Source: Batillaria attramentaria
Taxonomy: Eukaryota > Mollusca > Gastropoda > Batillariidae
Reading direction: 5' to 3'
DNA: 64,000 nt
NCBI GenBank assembly: GCA_018292915.2
Contig: JACVVK020000015.1
Location: 716,001-780,000 of the forward strand
The translations under genes were made by a program, and so were the position numbers. This document shows positions 30,332 to 41,582 of this stretch, piece after piece (the first letter of the stretch is position 1; each line of letters opens with the position of its first letter). The notes beneath the pieces are model-generated. The model did no database searches, had not been told where the DNA came from, and was given only the letters and a program-made list of their open reading frames with translations.

Positions 30332-30530
30332 CCGCCGCTGTGGGGGGAGCCGGGGTGGCCGAATGGTAGAGCGTTGGACTTCTAATGCTCGAGTCGTGAG
30401 TTCGTATCCCGGCTGGAGCCACATATTTGTGCTGGCTTTTTCCTTGTTGCCCCGTCTTTGATATCAACCGTATGTGGTGGAAAAGGACGTTACACATCAA
30501 ACACCCACCCCGCCCCACCCGCCGCTGTGG
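30332..30530 (+). mobile_element. SINE family 1 with 12-bp target-site duplication
   Basis: Full-length element at about 30344-30518, starting GGGAGCCGGGGTGGCCGAAT and ending CACCCACCCCGCCCCAC. The 12-mer CCGCCGCTGTGG occurs exactly at 30332-30343 and 30519-30530, on both sides of the element. This is a clean target-site duplication, proving retrotransposition, and the perfect match suggests a fairly recent event. The interrupted sequence carries a CTTAACTGGGCAC / GTGCCCAGTTAAG inverted pair outside the insertion. Confidence 0.93.
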
Positions 30531-30774
30531 CGTCTTCACAGCAACCTGGATTTCAAATAGCCACAACTGTGAATGTGGTTTCCACAACAGATTCTGATTG
30601 GCTGTACATGTACACGTCACTCGGCGCGCAAACATGGCGGACAGTGCATCTTCAATCGGTTTGTCACCGAGCACAGCTATGTTCAGATTTGTAGTTAGTA
30701 GACACACCGAGCACAACGTCTGTGATGTGCACATGCGTGTTTCGCGCGCTGTGCCCAGTTAAGAGTAGGCTTTA

Positions 30775-31105
30775 ACAGCGGTACACCTGGCAGGATGAAC
30801 CACTCCCATCGTCTCAAAAACGTGTTCTACACAGATGCTGCCACTATTGAGTCAGTGGTTTTCCCAAAGTGTATTTTAGAGCTTTGTTAACGTGTAATAT
30901 CGCCAGCGACCGCGTGCGAGTTGCATCGAGACGGCCACTTGGCCGTAGCTCTGCAGTCTGTTTTATACAAACGCGTCACTTCACTTGCAAGTGAAGTTGA
31001 CGTCAGGGGCATCTTTTGGCTTATGGTTTGGCTCATATCTGAACAAGTACAGCCAAGAAATGGTTCATATTTTGCACCCATCTACTGGTTTCATGTTCTT
31101 TTGTC
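30775..31105 (+). repeat. interspersed repeat H, copy 2
   Basis: Direct partner of 28330-28660. Contains TTTTATACAAACGCGTCACT and CACTTCACTTGCAAGTGAAG. Confidence 0.78.
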
Positions 31106-31717
31106 ACCGTTCTAAGCCTAGGTCGATCTGTGAGCTTAAAAGACCTGCGTGCAGAACCTTTAAAAGAAGACCGTGTTTATAGATAGACGCTGTGCGTTTG
31201 GGATTGTGTTTGCTTAATGTAAGCCCGTGTAATAGTGTAAATGTCTGGGTGGTACGACACACACCACCAAAACAGCTGCGAACGATCTGTGGTCCTAGAA
31301 ATGTCGGAACATGGGTCTTTAAAACAAAACAACCGAACAAAACAATCGTGCCAAAAATCACTCCCTGTTAAAGACCTCAACTTCTAAAACACGTGAAAGG
31401 AAACACACGCAAGCTTCTTCGATCCTGTGAACACTGCAGAAAAGATTGCTGAAAGGTTTGGGGGGGTTTTTGGGTTCATTTTGGTTTGTTTTTTTTTTTT
31501 CATTCTGTCTTTTTCCCCCTTCGAAGGGAGATCGCCAAATTTCAATGCCGTAGCTAACAAAAATGAGAGACAAGGTAAAGCTGCAACAAAGCCGGGCAAA
31601 CTGCCGGTTGATCAGTTCTGTCATACGGTCTTACCAAGAACTGTATCTGGCCACCGGAGAAGAATGACTCATCGTTCGTATTAGACAATGTCCATTTATA
31701 GATTGGGATGCGATGCG

Positions 31718-31726
<9 letters not shown>

Positions 31727-31765
<39 letters not shown>

Positions 31766-31810
31766 GTATACCACAGTTGTTGTTTTTTTCAATTCACTTC
31801 TGTTTTTGAA

Positions 31811-31860
<50 letters not shown>

Positions 31861-31981
31861 CCGTTAAGGCCGATTGGGGCCGTGAGTTCAAATCCAGGCT
31901 GGGGCCAAATAATTGTGAGGTCCCTTTTCTCGTTGCCCTGTCTTTGATATCATTTGGAAGAGGACGTTACACTCCAAACAC

Positions 31982-32019
<38 letters not shown>

Positions 32020-32082
32020 CTGCCCCTGTGTGAGGTGCTCCGAATCTATTGTTAAGGGTCTATGGCCTGAACAATAAAAAGG

Positions 32083-32117
<35 letters not shown>

Positions 32118-32120
32118 CCC
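31727..32120. repeat. cluster of four (CT)n tracts with a SINE family 1 fragment
   Basis: CT runs at about 31727-31761, 31816-31857, 31985-32018 and 32083-32113. Between the second and third lies a truncated family 1 SINE (31858-31984) with GGGGCCGTGAGTTCAAATCC and GAGGACGTTACACTCC. The tracts may have spread from the SINE tail. Confidence 0.85.
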
Positions 32121-32571
32121 ACCCCTACCACCTTCTCTCCTGCTGTCGTTTTATTTGTCAGGAGGTTGGGCCAACAGAGATTTATGGGCGCAAACGTTTC
32201 TAAAGGCAAATTCAGCGTTTTGAATAGACCATTGATTGCCAGTACCAATAATTGCGGAGAGCCAACTCGAAGTGCCATAACTCTCGCTTTGCCTCCACAC
32301 AGTCACAATGAATTACCGTACTTGGCTCCGTCATTTTAGCGCCAGCGAGTGGTCGATGAGAACTCCATGATTTCATGAGTCACGGGCGGATACAGTTTTG
32401 TGAACGCTATCCCAAAACTCAGCCGGGCTAGTTGGTATGAATCTCGATAAGGTTGTTCACCTGGTTAAAAACGATAGTGTAAATAACCAAAATGTTAGTA
32501 ACACCCCTTGGTTTGACTTAGATTTGCAAAGGCAAACCAATGACAACATCTGCAGGTAATGTAGGCGCACT

Positions 32572-32872
32572 GGGTCGGTGGTATAGTGGTTAAGAGACTT
32601 GTCACCAATGCGAGAGGTCGGGGGGTTCGAGTCCCACTCGGGGCAAAGAATTTTTCCTTCTCGTATGTGGCACCGTTCATTCGGGCCGATCGTCGGGGGT
32701 TCTCTCCGGGTACTCCGGCTTCCTCCCCCTCTGCTTTGAAAATGTTCAGGCTACCAAATCTGAAAAATAAATGAAATTCTAATTTCCGAAATTTAAATAG
32801 CTGAGCTGACCCTTCGCACCACGTGATTGTAATGTGTTTAAAAGGACGTTAAACCCCCAAACGCCCACCCAC
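32572..32872 (+). mobile_element. chimeric SINE: family 2 head and body, family 1 tail
   Basis: Starts GGGTCGGTGGTATAGTGGTT and follows family 2 through CACCGTTCATTCGGGCCGAT to ACGTGATTGTAATGTGTTTA. There, instead of the GTGTGAGAGAATGCG module, it continues AAAGGACGTTAAACCCCCAA and CGCCCACCC, the family 1 tail. The join is at about 32840. Confidence 0.85.
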
Positions 32873-32884
32873 TTACCCCATTGC

Positions 32885-33035
32885 CGACGAGTAGGAGCCA
32901 CATCAAACCACTATTGCGCATGGCGTGGACCTTCCCACTGAGTGCCAGACCGCTGAAGATTGCGTAATAGTGGCTTGAAGTGGCTTCTAGTGATCTGAAG
33001 ATTTCAAGTAATTATACGATTTTGAGAGATAACCC
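32885..33035 (+). mobile_element. MITE-like element A, copy 3
   Basis: AGGAGCCACATCAAACCACT, GGCGTGGACCTTCCC and TAGTGGCTTGAAGTGGCTTC then GATCTGAAGATTTCAAGT. Same orientation as the copy at 2686. Confidence 0.65.
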
Positions 33036-33387
33036 GCTGTACCTATTGGCTAACCTCCGCCCATAGAACCCTTGACTAAAATCAGAGTCAAAGAAAATTG
33101 TTCCACACGGCTGATCTGAACTTTTGTGATGCAGCCACAACTACCATGTACATAAGACCCATTCTGTCGACTTAGTTAAGCCACAAAATCACAGTCATTC
33201 ATTTCATACGGTAATTGCGCCACGTCCCTGGCTTGTTCCGCCGGCCCGCCTCCCCGCTACTTCCGTCGTTAATGAGCGCATTCAGTGTCCTACTTTACGG
33301 TCCCTCTCCTACCCAAGCACGTGCAACGTGAAAACACACTGTGGTAGTCACGCACTCTTGAATAGTACTGATGTGTCCTACTTGAAG

Positions 33388-33390
<3 letters not shown>

Positions 33391-33434
<44 letters not shown>

Positions 33435-33460
33435 GCTTTAATTTGTTGTGTTTCCGGATG

Positions 33461-33490
<30 letters not shown>
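33391..33490. repeat. (TG)n and (CT)n microsatellites
   Basis: About 21 TG units to 33433, then after 35 bp about 14 CT units. Confidence 0.93.
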
Positions 33491-33493
<3 letters not shown>

Positions 33494-34682
33494 AACTCCT
33501 AAACACCCTCCTACCCACCCACCCTCTCTCTCTCTGATTGGGGGGGTGGGGGTAGAGGGTGGGTTGGAGTTTGATTGTTTCAGGGCTCATAATTTCCTTG
33601 TCCTCCACGTGAAAGGGTGAGTGAGTGAGTTTTAATGCTTAAAGCCGCGCAGTCCACGTAAGTGTGATTTTAATGTCACAAAAAGGCAATTCTGTTTATT
33701 TATTTGTTTGTTTGATTGTTAGCTTTTGGCTTCCAGCCGGCTCGAAATCGAACCCAAGAAAAGAACACCATCAGCTAAACACCATTACCCGTTCAGCTGG
33801 TCCGGCTCCAGGCTCCAAATAGGGATGGAAGGTGGAGAGGGGCTTGGGGTAGTGTGATTAAAAAATATATATATTATTCAGCATTGACCACAAGGCCACT
33901 TTCGCCGAAAGGTATCTTTCTTCGCAATGCACAAACATCTACACAGACACGTTTGTGTCTGGTAGAGTGTAGCTGCTGGCGGCATTTTGGGCGTACAGCA
34001 TTCAACTAGAGTATGAACATCGATTCCGCCAGTGTCAAAGACAAGAGTAATGAAGTTAATTACATCTGCAGCAACCTCCAAGCATTTTCCAAGAAGATAT
34101 TGCCAAGATGCAGAAACTGACGCGAACAAACCAGAATGTTCGAAGGGGAAAAATAGAAAAAAGGCTTCTACATCGAAGTGATGGAAGCGTAAGATTATTA
34201 CACCGTATCGACTGGGCATCTTTGCTGTGAGAACAAAACAGGTAAAACTGTCTAAGTATATGAATCATTAAAGCCCATTATTAGTACAACGAAAGGTAAG
34301 TACATTGCAGATCTCTGTAATGTAAACATTTGATAGTAGGCATGCATGCATGCTGTTTCCAGCGAGTGCCCGCATGCTGCTATTTTTGTTTCTGCTGATG
34401 TTCCATCCCCCATCTTGTAAACTGCATGGCTGCTTTACTAAGATAACTGCATGCAGTACCACGTCCGAATAGAAACATCCCGCAAATATAAGAACCATCG
34501 ACAACAATGTATACAAATGTAAAATAATTCCATATTTGACTGTATCAGGTGACGTGCCTTGTGACATCGAATTACATCCACATGAACGGAATCACTCTTT
34601 TGAACTCAGATCAGGATCAGCAAAAATCTCAAGCACAAAATTGGGACTAAACCAAACATCACGTGCTTTTTGATTAAAAAGA

Positions 34683-34940
34683 AACTACTTTACCATCCCT
34701 TTAGGGAAATTCGGGCTGCTTTCTCCGGGTGAAGCGCGTCGCCGCGGTGCAGTGCCACCCAATACCTATCCTACTTTTTTTCCAAATTTTGCTAGAGGAG
34801 GAACGCCGGATAACCCGGAGAGAAACCCCCGGATGAGCAGCCCGGTAGCAAGGAAAAAAAACCCGGTATCACATATCACAAGCTCGACCTGGGCTCGAAC
34901 CCACGCTTCATCGCCATGACATTGGTGACGGCCGTTAAGC
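34683..34940 (-). mobile_element. SINE family 3, copy 2
   Basis: Aligns with 8686-9000: ACTACTTTACCATCCCTTTA, GGGTGAAGCGCG, GATGAGCAGCCCGG and CTGGGCTCGAACCCACGCTT. The distal end of the tRNA-like head, after GGTGACGGCCGTT, is missing. Confidence 0.78.
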
Positions 34941-35687
34941 AACGCAGCACAGGGTGAACTGAGGACAATGTGCAGGCAACCTCTCCGCGCATTGCAGTGA
35001 TTGCAATGTCGCAATGTAAGTATGCCTACAGCGACTGATTTACGAGCCGTTACTTGCATATATAAAAGGAACCGGACTAAATTAAACAGTGCACCTCCGC
35101 ACATTATTGACCGGTCGGTTACAAAACGTACTTTTCTTTCGACATAGTTTCACATTATTTCGCAGTAATATGAGGTGAAATGTCGTAACAGCAAGAAGAT
35201 TTAACTAAGCATGAGTGACCAAGAGCTTGACACTTTGATTACGGTATGTTTTAAGACTGCAGCATTACGGAAAATGGCTTCTTACGATCAAAAGAGCCTT
35301 TGGTCAATGGAATAGATTAAAAACAATAAGAGAGACAAAGAAAACGGTGAAGAAGGTTTAAAAAAAATCACTTCATAGAAGACGTTGAACATCGTAGATT
35401 CCAGGCTACACGTTCCTGACTTTTACGTTACGCAATACGTTAAGTGGAAGGTTAATGTTTCCATCCTTAAAAAAATCCGCAATTTATAACGTCATTGAGA
35501 TCCACAGTATCTTCTACAACGTCGATTTTCTCCCCTAAAACCTGCGATTCTGCAGAAATTGTTTTCTGGCCGAGTTTCCAAAAACTCTCACAGAGAAACG
35601 CGAAACTAGCCATTAAAAGCATTAAGCATCAGGAGAAAAAAATAGATAGGATAGATTGCAGGAATCCTATTAGGGGACGGGGATCGA

Positions 35688-35728
35688 GGGGCAGGGGTGG
35701 GAGGGTGGGGGTTGGGGTGGGGGGTATT
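35688..35728 (+). other. G-rich quadruplex-forming pattern
   Basis: Seven or more runs of three or more G with loops of 1-3 nt (GGGGCAGGGGTGGGAGGGTG then GGGGTTGGGGTGGGG). Confidence 0.7.
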
Positions 35729-35864
35729 TACGGACTTTTTCCGCAATATTTGCAGCAGCACGCTTCAACTCTAACCAGCCATGAGGTGAGGGATGATGAA
35801 AGAAATCAGGGCGTTCGAAAACCATGGCAGCGCCATCTGGCGCAATTGCACTGCGTTCTTTACC

Positions 35865-35942
35865 CCCCCCCCCCCTCACACACACACACACACCACCACC
35901 ACCACCACCACCACCACCACCACCCTCTCTCTCTCTCTCTCT
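35865..35942. repeat. C-tract, (AC)n, (ACC)n, (TC)n chain
   Basis: Four simple repeats directly in series. Strand asymmetry is complete, with pyrimidines and A on plus. Confidence 0.9.
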
Positions 35943-36149
35943 CACGTAACAGTGGGGCTCTTACCTTCACATAATTATAATTTTTACACGTGCTTTTGTG
36001 TGGATGTCTTACATACGAGTCCTTTTGGACAAGACAGACGAAAGGTCGTTGTATACAGATATGATTGTATTTTTGCAAAATGAATTGCCGCTTTCGTCAC
36101 CCTCGTCCGTCTGTCTATCACTCTAAAGTTTCGTTTTAAATGTCGTTGT

Positions 36150-36170
36150 TCGCGCGCGCGCGCGTGCACA

Positions 36171-36242
<72 letters not shown>
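36150..36242. repeat. (CG)n then (CA)n microsatellite
   Basis: CGCGCGCGCGCGTGCACA leads into about 35 CA units. The alternating purine-pyrimidine stretch is continuous and a strong Z-DNA candidate. Confidence 0.95.
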
Positions 36243-36245
<3 letters not shown>

Positions 36246-36246
36246 T

Positions 36247-36823
36247 TTACAGGAGAGAGAGAGAGAGCACACCCTTCTGGCGTTTTGTACACTGGACCTT
36301 CGAACATGACGTACATGCAAATTTCTTCCAAACTAACTGGAAACCAACCCTCCTACCATCAAATCCCCTTTCATCTTTCCCCAAGAAAACAGCCCCTTCC
36401 TTAAACACCGGTGCACCCCCCAAAACTGGCCATCGTAGTGTGCATCGATCAGAAAATATTTGCATGCGCCGAAAAGGCAAATACTCCTCAGACGATTTCA
36501 CCACCACCTCAGGCCCGGTGAAATATGACTTTAACGTGGGACACTTACGAAATCCGATCCCATCAGAGCGACAACTTTGGCAGTATTTACAGACTACCCC
36601 TACCCCCCTGCCTGTCCTCAGCCATCGACCGCCCTTAATTGACTTCTGCCCTCCCAATAGTGTCATTGATCAAGGAGGCCGCTGGTTCGTAATGAAGACA
36701 TTCAATTTGGAGTCAAGCTTGCCTGGTTTGGTGGCAGAACCCTCCTCTTTCTCTTTTTCTCTCCCAGAAGAGCCACGCGTCATTTCCTGGCGCCGACATA
36801 AGCCCTGGAAAATACTCCTGTGA
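36247..36823. other. non-repetitive stretch open on both strands, no domain recognised
   Basis: The plus strand is open for about 185 codons after the CA run, to TGA at 36823. The minus strand has a 139-codon frame (36247-36666) with several cysteines (CKYCQSC near its middle). Neither gives a family I recognise, and both cannot be real. GC content is above average for the window. It may be an unknown exon, a decayed element or chance. Confidence 0.2.
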
Positions 36824-37015
36824 TGGAGAAGGTTGGGTGAAGCCAGCGGTCGCTTTGAAAGCCATTGTGCGTGCATAATGGAATTTATAGCCGAGTGGTT
36901 CCGTGTGTGGGGAGACTGACAGCGGATGTGGAAAAGATGGGGGATGCAAAGAAAAGACAAGAAAAGAAAAGAAATACTTGACGGCTAAGGTGAGGGGATA
37001 ATAGGAGGATGTCTC

Positions 37016-37019
<4 letters not shown>

Positions 37020-37081
<62 letters not shown>

Positions 37082-37085
37082 GTCA

Positions 37086-37174
<89 letters not shown>
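37020..37174. repeat. alternating (TG)n and (AG)n blocks
   Basis: TG-AG-TG-AG-TG blocks with GTCACA once as spacer, next to the tail end of a family 1 SINE. Confidence 0.94.
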
Positions 37175-37178
<4 letters not shown>

Positions 37179-37339
37179 GGAGTTTAACGTCCTTTTCCAC
37201 CACGTAAGGTTGATATCAAAGACGGGGCAACGAGAAAAAGGCCAGCACAATATCTGGCCCCAGCCGGGATTCGAACTCGCGACCCGAGCATTGAAAGCCC
37301 AACGCTCTATAGATCTACCATTCGGCCATCCCGGCTCCC
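37175..37339 (-). mobile_element. SINE family 1 copy
   Basis: Minus-strand head GGGAGCCGGGATGGCCGAAT, an 8-bp insertion (ATCTATAG) after TAGAGCG, B-box-like GAGTTCGAATCCC, and tail GGAAAAGGACGTTAAACTCC. Confidence 0.87.
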
Positions 37340-38173
37340 GAGAGAGCGAGAGAGAGAGAGAGAGAGAGAGATTTCACCTGAAAGGATAAACCACAATATG
37401 ACATACATGACAAAATTGAACTACATGTCGTTACCCTTGCTGTCTGTGTATAAGAAAACCCGGCTATGTGAAACATGGGGAAATTAATGAAAAAAAAAGT
37501 GACGTAGGAAAGGCCGGTTCTTGGGGGCCCGTATAGACATGATAAAACGGCATTAGCTTTCTTAACGTCGGCACGGACGCATGGCAAGATCAAAAGAACA
37601 ACGGAAGGTAGAAAAGTGGCCCAAGAGGCAGTGGAAAGAACAAGATGAAAAGGGAGAGAACAAGGACTAAGAAGATGAGGTCGATTAACGAGGACAGAAA
37701 ATAAGAAAGCCGAAATCAGCAGATGGACACTGTTCAAAGGGATGTTCAAGTAGCAGGAGTTGTGCGGCTTAATCTTTAGCGTTATTTTGGTATCGTCCAA
37801 CGCACTAGATGAACTCCTTGCTCAGCACAAAATGTCGGACAGCCTTGAAAAATTTCTTTCACCTTCTCAAACCCGCCTTTGGGACTACGGGGAAAATTCG
37901 AAGACACCACGACGCTAATTATGATAAATGTGCACTAATGAAGACGACATAACCAATTGATTGATCAAAATCGCCGCGAGAGAAGAACGCAACTTACACG
38001 CTCACGAAAGACACGCTCATTCACTCACACACTCAACACATTGCAATGACGTGGTGCGGAGGGTCTGCTCAACTATTCAAGTCTCGTCGGCAGAGTAGAA
38101 TCTCCCGTTATTATGCTTGATTTTTCATTCACGTTTATTTATTTTCGAAGGCTGGGGGCTGAGGGTGGTGGTG

Positions 38174-38175
<2 letters not shown>

Positions 38176-38233
<58 letters not shown>
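38176..38233. repeat. (TG)n microsatellite
   Basis: About 29 units adjoining the tail of a SINE family 1 copy. Confidence 0.95.
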
Positions 38234-38234
<1 letters not shown>

Positions 38235-38419
38235 GGGCGGGTGGGGGTGGGTGATGAGGACTTAACGTCCTTTTTTCACCACATATGGATGAAATCAAAG
38301 ACGGGGCAACGAGAAAAAATGACCAGCATAAATATCTGGCCCCGTCCGGGAATCGAACTCACGACCCGAGTATTGAAAGTCCAATGCTCTAGATACTGCT
38401 CGACTGTCCCGACTCCCCC
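38235..38419 (-). mobile_element. SINE family 1 copy, followed by a family 2 fragment
   Basis: GTGAAAAAAGGACGTTAAGT in reverse, GAGTTCGATTCCCGGAC and a diverged head. Immediately right, 38430-38462 reads AAGCCGGAGTACCCGGAGAG, a piece of the family 2 body. Confidence 0.82.
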
Positions 38420-39119
38420 TATAAGGGCTAGGAAGCCGGAGTACCCGGAGAGAGCCCCCGACGACCGGGAAGATGGGCAACGAGCTACCGCCTACAAGGG
38501 AAGAAAACAGCACCGTTTGTAGACCCTAGCAACAGCTGCTAGCGGCTGGTCCGTTTCAATATGCCACGATGACACTGGCTAACCAATCAAGCAAGTTAAA
38601 ATGCAGCCGGTGCAGCAAGCATACTGTTGCGAACAGCAGCCGGAACAAAAACACAGCAACAACACAAAGAAATCAAGGGGAAATCTGTCAAAAACTTTCC
38701 ACAGTTCACAAAGGTCTTGGAGCATGGGACAGATCTAATTGACACGTGTTGTCGGAGTCAAGGGGAGGCTACCCGACTGTCATCACAGATAACTCTTCCG
38801 ATCGATTTTCTGCTCTTTGTGGCATGATGTGCTCGCAGGCCGGAAAACACTGACAACCGGAATCCAGGAAGACGACACCGCATGAAAGAAATTCTTGGGG
38901 TCATGCAAGTCTAGCATGTCACAACTGTATTTTCCAAACGACTGGGTTTTATGGCTTCTTCCTTTGATTACGAGGGAGGCTTGTTGGCTTAGTGGTAAAA
39001 GCTGACACCGGAAGGTAGTGAAAGATAAGTACAGATAAGTACACCTTCTGTGCGGGCAAAACTACGCTTTTACGTTTACTGCTTCTTCTTTTTTTCTTTT
39101 CTTTTTTTCTACGCTCGGT

Positions 39120-39640
39120 TTAAAATTTACACAGGCGCAAGGACAACATTGAGCGTGGGGTCATGTTCGGTGTTTATTTGGGATAGCCTGTTTGGCGAAT
39201 GTGCTAGTCTGTAGGTTTTTTTTTTTTTTTTTTTTTTTGGGGGGGGGGGGGGTCATGAAAAAGCGTGCTTTTCGTGATTTATGTGTTATATAGGTCAAGG
39301 TGCCTGCCACGCGGTCGCAAAAAGAGGCAAGCTACCAGTGAAGCTGAGACTTTTTGCACCGATGTGGGACACAAGCGAAGCAAGCGGATTTGTGCGAACT
39401 GCCTCTCTGGCCTAAACATAAAGTAGACGTGTTTTACTCCAGTGAGACCTGAGCGGAAAGGAGACATTCCATTTTTTAAAAATCCCTGTCAGGTGCGTGC
39501 CTTTAAATGGTCTGTTCATGGTAGTAATTGTTTCTAGATTGAAGCATTTTTAGGGGTGACTATGATGCCTGAGCGTAACAGGGACTATACAGGCATTTTG
39601 AGGCCCTGTGTATTTGTGTCCTTCGGTCACAGCAACGGTA
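39120..39640 (+). repeat. interspersed repeat B, copy 2
   Basis: Aligns with 46660-47130 for about 500 bp: GGTGTTTATTTGGGATAGCC, TTTGGCGAATGTGCTAGTCT, CAAGCGGATTTGTGCGAACT, GAGCGGAAAGGAGACATTCC and CATTTTGAGGCCCTGTGTAT. A poly-T/poly-G expansion at 39219-39252 is unique to this copy. No conserved frame. Confidence 0.85.
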
Positions 39641-40118
39641 TATGGTTATTTTCGGCTGACCCAGTTCATGCATTAGCCCGAAAACTCTACCTCAAACCTG
39701 AGGTAGCCTTCATGTTGTCCCCAACCCGAGCTGCACACCAGGCGGCACGTGATATTTCGGGCTGAACTGTACACTGTGACCGTCAAAAGCTATTTTGGGA
39801 GCTCATGAACGATGGCCAAGGCGGGGTGTTATTCAACAATCGTACCTCTCAGTAAGGCTGAATTCAATCACCACCACCACCGCCACCGCAACAACAACAA
39901 CAACAACCTCTAACTATCACATGATACAGGAGAAAAAAACAACAACAGACAACGTAGATCTTTCTCATCCAATAAAACACACTTTATGGACAGGTGCAGA
40001 CTTCCACGAATCTTTTCAGGTATGAAACTGTATGGTTCATGTAGCTGAACCATTCTAGATTTGTTTTGTAGCGGTCGTGTGTGGGCTGCATGATACTGGG
40101 ACAGATTTCAAACACTGA

Positions 40119-40215
40119 TGATGATGATGACGACGACGACGACGACGATGATGACGATGATGACGATGACGATGACGATGATGACGACAACGACGGTGAT
40201 GGTGATGATCATGGT
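40119..40215. repeat. (GAT/GAC)n triplet repeat
   Basis: About 30 imperfect GAY triplets on plus. A minus-strand poly-Ser frame is a by-product. Confidence 0.93.
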
Positions 40216-40384
40216 CATGATGAGTGAGTGAGTGAGTGAGTGAGTGAGTGAACTTTAATTCCCACTACCAGTCGTACTTACCGGCAATGAATGGCCCCTT
40301 TAGATTACAGCCTCTCTGTTCCTAAGGGATGCTGAGATGGAAAACTGCCGCTTACGAAAGTTCTTCGGCGGGTTTTTTCAAACA

Positions 40385-40545
40385 GAAGGATGTTTCATTT
40401 GGCCACCGCGACCGTTTCCGTGGCTTTGCGGCTTCTAATATTAGAGAAATGTGAATTTCTTTGTGCCTGCGGCCTAGCGCCGTCTAGTTGGTCCTCATTC
40501 CTCAACCAAATCATATCGTCTGCTGGTACGCTTCGAGAACAACAT
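40385..40545 (+). repeat. interspersed repeat G, copy 2
   Basis: Partner of 27310-27545. Confidence 0.63.
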
Positions 40546-40612
40546 GCGCTCCAGCCTGAGTCACCGCAATGGTTGTAGATGCTATATTGTGACCCAAGTA
40601 GCTGGTTCTGAC

Positions 40613-40835
40613 GCTCGAATTAAAGGTCTGCAATCTGAACGAGAAGCCACAAACAGTGTGTTTAAAAAAAAAAAAAAAAACATTATCCGACTGTGCAAAA
40701 TGTACAGTCAACTCTGCCACAGTCACAGAGTTTTCAGCGTCTTCAAAACCCCAATAAAAGCCACGGGCAGCCTGATATTTACAGCTCAGTTCGCGTTTTG
40801 ACACTGAGCGAGAAAGATCGCAGTGACTAGTCTTC
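40613..40835 (-). mobile_element. foldback element C, half copy
   Basis: Contains AAAGGTCTGCAATCTGAACG, a poly-A tract, CTCTGCCACAGTCACAGAG, TTTTCAGCGTC, AATAAAAGCCACGGGCAGCC and CACTGAGCGAGAAAGATCGC. It combines the outer left end with the right-half interior, as if the centre was deleted by recombination between the inverted halves. Confidence 0.62.
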
Positions 40836-41060
40836 TCGATGAGTTTTGAGTTGTCCTTTAAACTGTAGGAGGGAAGGGATGTTTCTCAGAGAAGATGGCA
40901 AGGAGTTCCAAACGCGGCGGAGGGGGGGGGGAGGGGGGGGCACTATAACTGAAAGAACGTTGGCCAAATGTTTTGAGGCTGACCCGGGGGACCTTAAGTA
41001 GCTTTTCTGAGGATGAGCGGAGAGTGCGGGATGTCTGCGGCGTTTTGCTGAGATTGCAGA
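40835..41060 (+). repeat. decayed retroelement-type repeat
   Basis: GATGAGTTTTGAGTTGTCCT, then GGCAAGGAGTTCCAAACGCG, the same layout as 17820-17955, with a poly-G insertion at about 40921-40939. Ends beside GAGATTGCAGACCTTTAA, an element C end. Confidence 0.5.
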
Positions 41061-41458
41061 CCTTTAAGCGTACTCAATGAAACGTTTTCCACAGCTTTGC
41101 TGTATGCATGCCTGACAAACGTATTGAGACTTTAAGAATGTGTGGATCCCTATAGCTCCAGGCATAATCCGAATAGCGACATTTGCTGACACAACTCTCG
41201 CTAACTCTTTAGTCAGCCTACACACAGAGACACAACACTCAATAGTTATTGCATCTGTTCCTAAATAAATCTTGACGCGGAGTTGCTCGAGCTAGTGATC
41301 AAGAATACCATCCTCGTGGTATGAATATCAAAGGTTCTGATAATATTTTGTGTGCTATTTCTGGCTGATATTTGTCTGAGTAAATATCTAACAAAAAAGC
41401 AGTCCATCGCCGCGTTAGGTTAAGAACGTAGTTCGGGAAAATTGAAAGAAAACACTTT

Positions 41459-41460
<2 letters not shown>

Positions 41461-41492
<32 letters not shown>

Positions 41493-41582
41493 ACTTTCTC
41501 AGAGAGAGAGAGAGAGAGAGAGAACACTTTCAGAGAGAGAGAGAGAGAGAGAGAGAACACTTTCAGAGAGAGAGAGAGAGAG
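41461..41582. repeat. (GA)n minisatellite with AACACTTTC spacer
   Basis: Four GA runs separated by AACACTTTC (first spacer AACACTTTCTC). Repeat length about 30-38 bp. Same architecture as the larger array at 43579-44028, with a different spacer. Confidence 0.93.

Noticed and set aside
30590..30670. Promoter-like cluster (GATTGGCTG, AACATGGCGGACAG) on plus
   Set aside because: Motifs resemble NF-Y and YY1 sites, but no transcribed feature follows and the region is part of an interrupted repeat.
31625..31740. Minus-strand frame with GGQIQFL before a gtaaga donor, considered as a missing PAN or CUB exon
   Set aside because: No acceptor or pyrimidine tract upstream, only (AG)n repeat; frame continues through the donor; no family pattern.
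40265..40375. Good minus-strand donor (gtaagta) near 40275, considered for a missing exon
   Set aside because: All three frames of the candidate exon between it and the nearest acceptor contain stops.
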